From Xylaria sp. FL1777 (lineage: Eukaryota; Ascomycota; Sordariomycetes; Xylariales; Xylariaceae), in assembly GCA_022578965.1 (NCBI GenBank), contig MU400985.1, positions 1 to 16,230 of the forward strand: a stretch of DNA of 16,230 nt, read 5' to 3'. How positions within the stretch are numbered: the first letter of the stretch is position 1; every line of letters begins with the position of its first letter. The translations under genes and the position numbers were made by a program. Under the pieces are notes generated by a model. That model was not told where the DNA came from. It made no database searches and was given only the letters and a program-made list of their open reading frames with translations. This document shows, piece after piece, positions 10,751 through 16,230 of this stretch.

Positions 10751-11399
10751 TTATTTTTCTTTTTTTAGAATTGTTGTTTTAATAATTTTTCATAAGTATT
10801 TTTTTTTTTTTTTTTTCTTATATGTTATAATATTAGAACGCATTAAAAAAACTAACCGTTTATTTAAAACAAAGCAAAAATTTGTTTTTGCTTTTTTTAT
10901 TAATTTTATTAGCTATAAAGTTATGCTTTGCTTTTGTTGCTTTAATTAGTTATTAACGTGCAAAATAACAAATAATATATTTTATTGTTTTAAATGCATA
11001 TATGCTAGTTACTTTTGTAATAAATTAAAAGTTTTAGTTAACTTAATTAATAATATAGTTTTTAAACATTATTGTTTTAAAAAAAAAAAAAAGCAAGCAA
11101 AATAATAGCTATTTTTAGTTTAAGAAAAATTAAAACAAGCTTAAAATAGCTTTAATTTTGTTTTAAGCAAGTTAACTTAGCTTTATATATAAAAACGTTT
11201 TTTAAAAGCAAAAAATATTAAAATAGTTTAGCAAAAGCTTTAGTTCTTAAATAAACTAAATAAAATAAAGCGTATTAAAAAAAAATAAAAAGCGCTAGCA
11301 AAAAAGCAAAAATAATAAAAAAAGTAAGCTAAAGCAGCATAAGTTGCTTTATTTAAGTTTAATTAGAATTTTTTAAGCGTTTTTTTTAAAGTTAACCTT
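10751..11399. other. Region downstream of element A pol; no gene seen
   Basis: Between the chromodomain end and element B there is about 650 bp without decodable protein. It has a long T run (about 10800-10816) and a local near-repeat of GCAAAAA/TTTTTGC around 10870-10940. It is likely 3' untranslated or LTR sequence of element A, but no second copy is present in the window to test this. Confidence 0.35.
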
Positions 11400-11464
11400 T
11401 TTTTTTTAGTTTTAAGCAGTTAAAGTATTAGCAGTAAAACTAACTTATAATTACTTTAGTAGTT

Positions 11465-11580
11465 TTTAAATGTTTTTTAAGTTTTTAAATATTATTAGCA
11501 TATAGGTATTTTTTTTATTTAATAAAATATTTTAAGTTATTATTGTTTTAACAGAAATTTAGTATATTTTTAACTTTATA
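11465..11580 (-). other. Chromodomain at the C-terminus of element A integrase
   Basis: The frame reads YKVKNILNF, a short loop, LKYFIK*KKY, then ANNI*KL and LKKHLKT. This matches the chromodomain pattern YEVExILDSR...LxYLVKWKGYxxxxNTWEPxxxL with Trp codons turned to stops. In chromoviruses this domain binds methylated H3K9 and steers insertion into heterochromatin (family knowledge). Confidence 0.85.
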
Positions 11581-11589
11581 AACGTTTTA

Positions 11590-12790
11590 ATTTATTTTTA
11601 TTTTTAGTTATGTTTTAATAAATATTTTAATAAATGCTAGTTTTAGTAAAAAAATATAAAAAGTAAAGTAAATTTATATATTTTTTAGTAATAATAGTTT
11701 ATAGTTAATAAATAAAATAACTTTTTTAATTTTAAAAAAGCTAAGTTTTTTAAATTTTAATTTATTGCTTAGTTGTTTTGTTTTAATTTAAAAGATATTA
11801 ATGTTTGCATTTTGTTTTTATTATAGCAAATAAACTTTGTTTTTTTTTTTAAAAGTTAATTTTTTAGTTTGTTTTTTGTTGTAATATACTAATATTTATT
11901 ATTGTAAAAATTAAAGGCATAGTTATAGTTTAGCTTATAGCGTTTTAATTTTTATTGCAATAGTTTTTACTTAAGGTATTATAATTAAAATAGCAAGTAC
12001 TTTTATTAATGTTTTTTTTTGTTTTTTAATAGTTGCTTGCTGTTTATAAACAGCTTTATATAAAAATATATTTATATTTTCGTTTGTTAATATATTATAT
12101 AAAATTTATGCTATTAGTAATAGTTTTACTTAATTGTTTTATTAATAGTTAATATAATTTTATAAATATTGTTTTAATATTTAGTTTAGTTTTTTTGTTT
12201 ATTTATTTGTTTATAAGTAGTAAATAGTTAAAAACTTTAGTTTAATACTAATAAGTTTAAAAAAACTAGTTTTAAACTTAAAAGTAAACAATTTATTTTA
12301 GTTTAAAACAATTTTTTTTAGTAGCTTATATTTATTTAAATATTAGCGTATAAAAGCATATATAAATTGTTTAGCTATTATATTTTTTTTAAACAGTAAA
12401 AAGTAAGCATATTTAATAAGTTTATTAATAATAACTTATATTTTATTATATTATACTTTTATAACTAAATCGGTTAATAAAAGTAGTGCTATAATAAAAT
12501 TTTAAGTAATAGTGTATTATGCTTATTTAAATATTTATATAAGTTATAGCAGTTTATAAAGCTTATATTAAGCTACTTTAGCTTTATTATAAATATTATA
12601 CTTTTTTATAATAAATTTAACTATGTTTTATAGTTTTAAAAAATTATACTTTTTTTATAATTGTTTAATTATTTTTGTTGTTTTTTAGTGTTTATATAAT
12701 AAGTATTTATAGAATTTTTTAATAAATTTGTTTTATAAAAATTCTAATAAATAAACTTTATATTTATATATTAGCTTGTTATTTTTTAAT
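11590..12790 (-). other. Integrase domain (in element A pol)
   Basis: The zinc-binding part reads FYKYLLYKH (H-x-H region, about 12660-12720) and YNIYNKAK (12585-12600, both Cys now Tyr), followed by YKLYKLL. The core has Asp retained at 12469-12471, Asp now Asn at 12301-12303 and Glu now Lys at 12193-12195, spaced D-x55-D-x35-E. Segments LIKYAYFLLFK, NKLFTFKF and YYL*TNK*TKKLN (HPQTDxQTExxN) support it. The C-terminal part has NKVYLL, KKLSFFKI (GPF motif) and IYFTFYIFLLK (IHPTFHVSLLK type). Confidence 0.92.
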
Positions 12791-12960
12791 TTTTTATATT
12801 TTTGTAGTTATGTTAACTTTTTTAAGTTATAAGCTTATTATAGCTATATATTTATAAAGTTTTTAAATATAACTTTAATTTTTAAGCTTTTATTTCTTTA
12901 AAAATGTAGTACTTAAATGTTTTTTTTTAAAACTTTAAATCTTTTTTAATTTTGTTAACT

Positions 12961-14290
12961 AAGTATATTTGCTTAAATGTTTTTTTTTTTTTTAATATAA
13001 CATATTTTAAAGTTAAACTTAGAAAAAAAAACCATTTAATTTTTATGTTGTTTAGTAATTTTTTATATAGTTATAAATTTCGTTAAGTTTTAATAATTTA
13101 AATAAATTTTAATTAACTTTATAGTTTTTATAAAAAACGGTTTTTACTTTTTAAGTGCTATAATAATTACAAGTAGTTCTTTATTATATATAAAGTATTA
13201 TAATGCTATATTTTGTAATGCTTTAAAATAATAAGCTACTAAGTGCTATTTTTTGTTGTTTTTTAGTTGTTTTAAAACTTCTGCAATTATATTATTTAAA
13301 GCATTTATTTTTAGCTTTTTCTTTTTCTGTAGATTAAGTAGTTTAATTATAGAGTTAAAAATAACTTTTAGTTTTAGTTTTTTAAAAGCTTTTTAGGCTT
13401 TTTTTAAAATTAAAAAAGATTTTCTTTTGTATTTTTTTTTTGTATACTTTGTAAAATAAAATGCCATTTTTTTAAAGTTTTAAATTAACATTTAAACATA
13501 GTTTAAAAATCTTAATGCTTGTTATATGTTTATAATAATAACTAAGTTAAGTATTTTTTAGTTTTATACTATATTAATTTTTAACTATTAAATCTATATT
13601 TGTTTTAAAGTAATTATAAATTTTAAAAAATTGATTTTTTATATATGCTATATATACTTTTTTGTATTAAGTTATAATTTTGCTTGTTTAAATGTTTTTA
13701 ATATTTAAGTTATGTGTTTTTTATGTTTTTTTAGTGTTTTAAAATAAATTAAAATATTATTTAAGTAAATAAACACAAATTTGTTTAAAAACTTCTATAG
13801 AATTATTATTATTATGTATTAAAAGCTAGCTAATACGTTTTATAGTTTTTATAGCATAACTATATACTTATATAGTTTATATACTATTTGTATAGCAGTT
13901 TTTTATTTTTTTTTTTTAGCTATTTTAATAGTATAATATTTATTTAAAATATTAACTGCTATAAACTATTTTGCTTAGCTAATATTTTTTTTTATAGTTA
14001 CTAATAAAGTAAAAAAATATTTATTTGTAATAATAATTGCGTTTAATAATTAATAATTAACTACTACTTACTATACTAGTTTTTTTTTTTTATTAATTAG
14101 TTGTTTTTTATTTTTTATTTTAGGTATTAGCACTATAAAGTATTTAACAAATAACTAAAATTTTTTTAGAAATTCTTTTGCTAGATTTTTTTAAATGTAT
14201 TTTTATAAAGCGTTTGTTTTATTTAAGCTTATATAATATATTTAATAAAGCTTTAGTTAATATTTTTTTTTAATAAAAATGTAATAATTT
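12961..14290 (-). other. Reverse transcriptase and RNase H domains (in element A pol)
   Basis: RT begins near 14290 with an LSKYSL*NY segment (LPxHxxWDH type) and KNLAKEF. VNY*LLNAIIITNKY (about 14000-14061) matches VDYRxLNxxTxxNRYPLPL. VMLxKLxNVLASF lies at 13814-13860 and IYLNNILIY at 13744-13770. Then come KTLKKHKKHI, a C/EFH-like segment and QALRFLN. RNase H keeps AEVLKQL, HLVAYYFKAL, NKELLVIIIALKK and KFITI. Both RT catalytic Asp codons and the first RNase H Asp are now Asn. Confidence 0.92.
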
Positions 14291-14469
14291 TATAAGCTAT
14301 ATTTAGAAAGTTTTCTTTTTTTTTTTTTTTTAAATAGTTTATAGAATTTATAATATACCTTTAGTATTTTGTTTAGGATTTTTTTTACGATTTTTTTAAT
14401 TGTTTTGCTTTATTTTTTACTTTTTTAATTAATAGTTTTTGCTTTTTATTAAATTAAAAAGTTGCTAGT

Positions 14470-14730
14470 TTTTAGCTATAATATTCCTAAAATAATATTA
14501 TAATTAAATATATTAGCAATATTTAATCTAATTTGTTTTTTATGTTTTTATATAAATATATTAAAAAGTTTAGTTTTTTTAAGTATATAATTGTTATTAT
14601 AGCTAAAAATATTTTTATTAAATTTTTTAATTTTTTAAGATTTTTACTTGTATTTCTAAGGAATTTTATTTTGTTTTATTACTTTAAGTAAAATTATGTT
14701 AGCTTGTGCTTTTAAGTTAATTAAAGTGTT
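14470..14730 (-). other. Retroviral-type aspartic protease domain (in element A pol)
   Basis: The frame reads NTLINLKAQAN at 14698-14730, matching the family's TLIDSGAxxN active-site loop, with DSG now NLK at 14710-14718. Downstream, KVIKQNKIP follows, then HKKQIRLNIANIFNYNIILGI with a stop where the conserved Trp of the ILGxxWL motif belongs (about 14475-14544). This protease would cut the Gag-Pol polyprotein. Confidence 0.88.
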
Positions 14731-14760
14731 ATATTTTCTTTTTTAATATATAAGTTTAAC

Positions 14761-16230
14761 TTTAAATTAGTTTTGCTAATTATTGTATTAAACTTTATAT
14801 AAAGCTTTAGTTTTTTTAGCTATTTGCTGCTTTTTTAATAAATACTTATTTTGTTTTTTGATTTTTTTTTGTTAAATATTTAAGTGCTTGTTTTATTTTA
14901 TACTTTAAATGCTATTACGTTTTATTTCGTTTTTGCTTTTAGTTAAGCTTTAAATTATAATCTTTAAGCTTTTTTGCTTTTAGCGATTATTTTTTAATAT
15001 AATTATGTTTTAATTAGCTAGTAATATTTATAGCAGTTATTTTTATATTTCTTTAAAATAGTATTATAAGTGCAGTTAAAATTTTTTTTAAATATTATAA
15101 ATTTTTATAGATTTTTATAGTAAACTATAGTTATAACTAACTACTTTAATTTATAAAGGTTTTATATTTTTATTTTTGCAATTTGTTTAAAAAACTAATT
15201 ATTTTTTAGTTTATTAAATAAATATTAGTAATAATAATATACTATATAATAATTTTATAATATTTTATTATGTTTTAGATTTTTTAAGCATAAAATATTA
15301 TTATTGTTTTTTATTATAGTTTTATTATAGTAATAACTTTTAGCAATTAGTTAAATTGCTAGTTTTAGTTTTTAAGACATATTAGTTTTTATGCTAACTA
15401 TTAGTGCTTTTTTGTTTTATTATATTTAAAACAGTTTAAGCTATAAAAATACTTTATTTATTTTTATTAGTTTTTTTTTTATAGTATTTTTTATAGCTTT
15501 TAATTTTATTTATTTTTGCTTTAAAGTTTTATAAGTTCTGTTTTTTTAAGTTTATTTAGCAATTAAGTATTTTAGTAGTTCATAATTGGTTTAATAACTA
15601 TACTATTTATAGTTATAGTTTTATTTTTTTAAATATAACTTTTTTTTAAGCTATATTTTAAGCTTTAATAGTTTGAAGTTTTTGTAGTTTTATAAATCTA
15701 TTAATTATATTAATTTATTACTTTTTGTTATTTATTACTTTTAGTTAAACTATTTTTTTAAGTTATATACTAAATAACTTTAATTGTTTATATAGTAAAT
15801 ATATCTTTTTATAATTTATTTTAATAACTGTAAAACTTTTAAATAATATTTATATGTTTGTTTATTTTAACTTATATAAATAAAGCATTTAAATTTATTT
15901 AGTGTAGCATTTTTGTTTTAATTTAAAATAGCAACTTTATACTTTTGCTTTAAAAACATATTTTTTAAGTTGCTTTGTTATTTTTTGTTATTTTAAACTT
16001 TTATAACTTGTACTTTTTTTTTAAGCTAGAAAATCTTTCTTTTTTTGTAGCTTTTTTTTCTGTTTTTTTTTTTTAAATTAACATTATTTTTAAAAGTGTT
16101 TTTTTTTTTTATAGTTATAACATTTAACTTTAAACATATTTTAAGATTATTATTTTTAAACTTTATTAATTTGCTTAAATTTTTATTTAATACTTTTTTA
16201 AGTATTTTTTTTTTGTTTTTTTTAGTTTTT
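14761..16230 (-). pseudogene. gag: Gag-like region of element A, partial at the window edge
   Basis: Upstream of the protease, a different minus frame (codon starts at positions leaving remainder 2 on division by 3) gives a charged, Lys-rich product through 15324-16230 and on to about 14850. This puts pol in the -1 frame relative to gag, as in many retroelements, though a single indel would look the same. I could not find a convincing CX2CX4HX4C knuckle; CYKYY near 15030 is the nearest candidate. The 5' end is outside the window. If 15324-16230 were an LTR instead, under 200 codons would remain for gag, which is short for the family. Confidence 0.5.
15324..16230 (-). repeat. Right copy of long direct repeat
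   Basis: Partner of 1-907; see that entry for the comparison. It continues past the window end, and its left limit may lie before 15324 because the partner is cut by the window start. The two copies are mutated at different sites, so each hit occurred after duplication. Confidence 0.8.

Larger units (their letters stand above)
11400..14760 (-). pseudogene. pol: Element A pol polyprotein (PR-RT-RH-IN-chromodomain), inactivated by point mutation
   Basis: One minus-strand frame (codon starts at multiples of 3) can be followed for about 1,120 codons without any shift. It would have made the polyprotein that copies the element RNA into DNA and inserts it. Landmarks in order: protease near 14710-14718, RT with LLNAI at 14041 and the YLDD box at 13756-13767 (now YLNN), RNase H TDAS at 13297-13308 (now INAL), WHPVAYYS-like at 13216-13248, ADxLS at 12961-12972, integrase HHCC and DDE core, GPF-like 11734-11742, chromodomain 11465-11580. 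In-frame stops sit at Gln or Trp positions, for example before HPVAYY and in IP*K. Loss is therefore by C-to-T/G-to-A change, not by indels. The exact ends are estimates. Confidence 0.9.
1..16230. other. RIP-type hypermutated, A+T-rich transposon block
   Basis: The whole window shows saturated C-to-T/G-to-A damage. Paired repeats inside it differ almost only by transitions. Decoded transposon frames carry TAA/TAG where Gln or Trp is expected, Asn for Asp, Lys for Glu and Tyr for Cys. This is the known result of RIP in Pezizomycotina; the enzyme responsible is not visible here. Such blocks are usually heterochromatic (AT isochores, pericentromeric or subtelomeric); location is inference. No tRNA, rRNA, host gene, CRISPR array or convincing promoter was found. 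Confidence 0.93.
10751..16230 (-). mobile_element. Element A: Ty3/Gypsy chromovirus, mutated and interrupted
   Basis: Minus-strand order is gag-like region, protease, RT, RNase H, integrase, chromodomain, which is the Ty3/Gypsy order, and the chromodomain places it among chromoviruses. The 5' end is beyond the right edge of the window, and the 3' part is separated by element B from T-rich sequence at 1-2141. The repeat offset minus element B (15323 minus 8609) gives a unit of about 6.7 kb, a usual length for a Gypsy internal region plus one LTR. Confidence 0.85.

Noticed and set aside
15289..15291. ATG on the minus strand in frame with pol as the gag start
   Set aside because: The following frame has many stops and no gag features; the better gag-like frame is a different one that already runs through this point.
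1..16230. Mitochondrial or naturally A+T-rich genome, or an alternative genetic code, to explain stops at Trp/Gln positions
   Set aside because: Paired repeats differ by C/T and G/A only, and catalytic Asp/Glu codons are altered by the same changes. A code change would not turn YLDD into YLNN or DSG into NLK.

Overview
The window is extremely A+T-rich (by eye well under 20% G+C) and has no intact gene. It reads as transposon DNA of a filamentous ascomycete (Pezizomycotina) destroyed by repeat-induced point mutation (RIP) or a similar C-to-T hypermutation. Three things support this: the two repeat pairs differ almost only by C/T and G/A transitions, conserved protein motifs stay in one reading frame over long distances, and the damage inside that frame is what C-to-T predicts (Gln and Trp codons become stops, Asp becomes Asn, Glu becomes Lys, Cys becomes Tyr). 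The species cannot be named from this.

Layout. (1) The right side, 10751-16230, is the minus-strand remains of a Ty3/Gypsy chromovirus (element A): a gag-like region (16230 to about 14760), then protease, reverse transcriptase, RNase H, integrase and chromodomain in one uninterrupted frame (about 14760 down to 11400). (2) Bases 1-907 are a second copy, in the same orientation, of the sequence at 15324-16230. Either two element A copies lie in tandem, or both are very long LTRs; I favour the first. (3) Between the two parts of element A sequence lies an 8.6 kb unit (element B, 2142-10750) bounded by 494/495-bp LTR-like direct repeats, each with a four-copy 26-bp tandem array. Just inside its right repeat is a second, different Gypsy-type integrase on the minus strand (10254 to about 9129), with no protease, RT or RNase H between it and the repeat. 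(4) The other 6.5 kb of element B holds long, mostly open minus-strand frames that I do not recognise, one with a Cys/His cluster.

Nothing here should still be expressed as protein: the YLDD box, the integrase catalytic triads, the protease DSG and the zinc-binding cysteines are all hit. The most unusual points are the RT-less, integrase-bearing LTR-like unit with its large unknown reading frame, and the sequence context of the surviving C and G bases.
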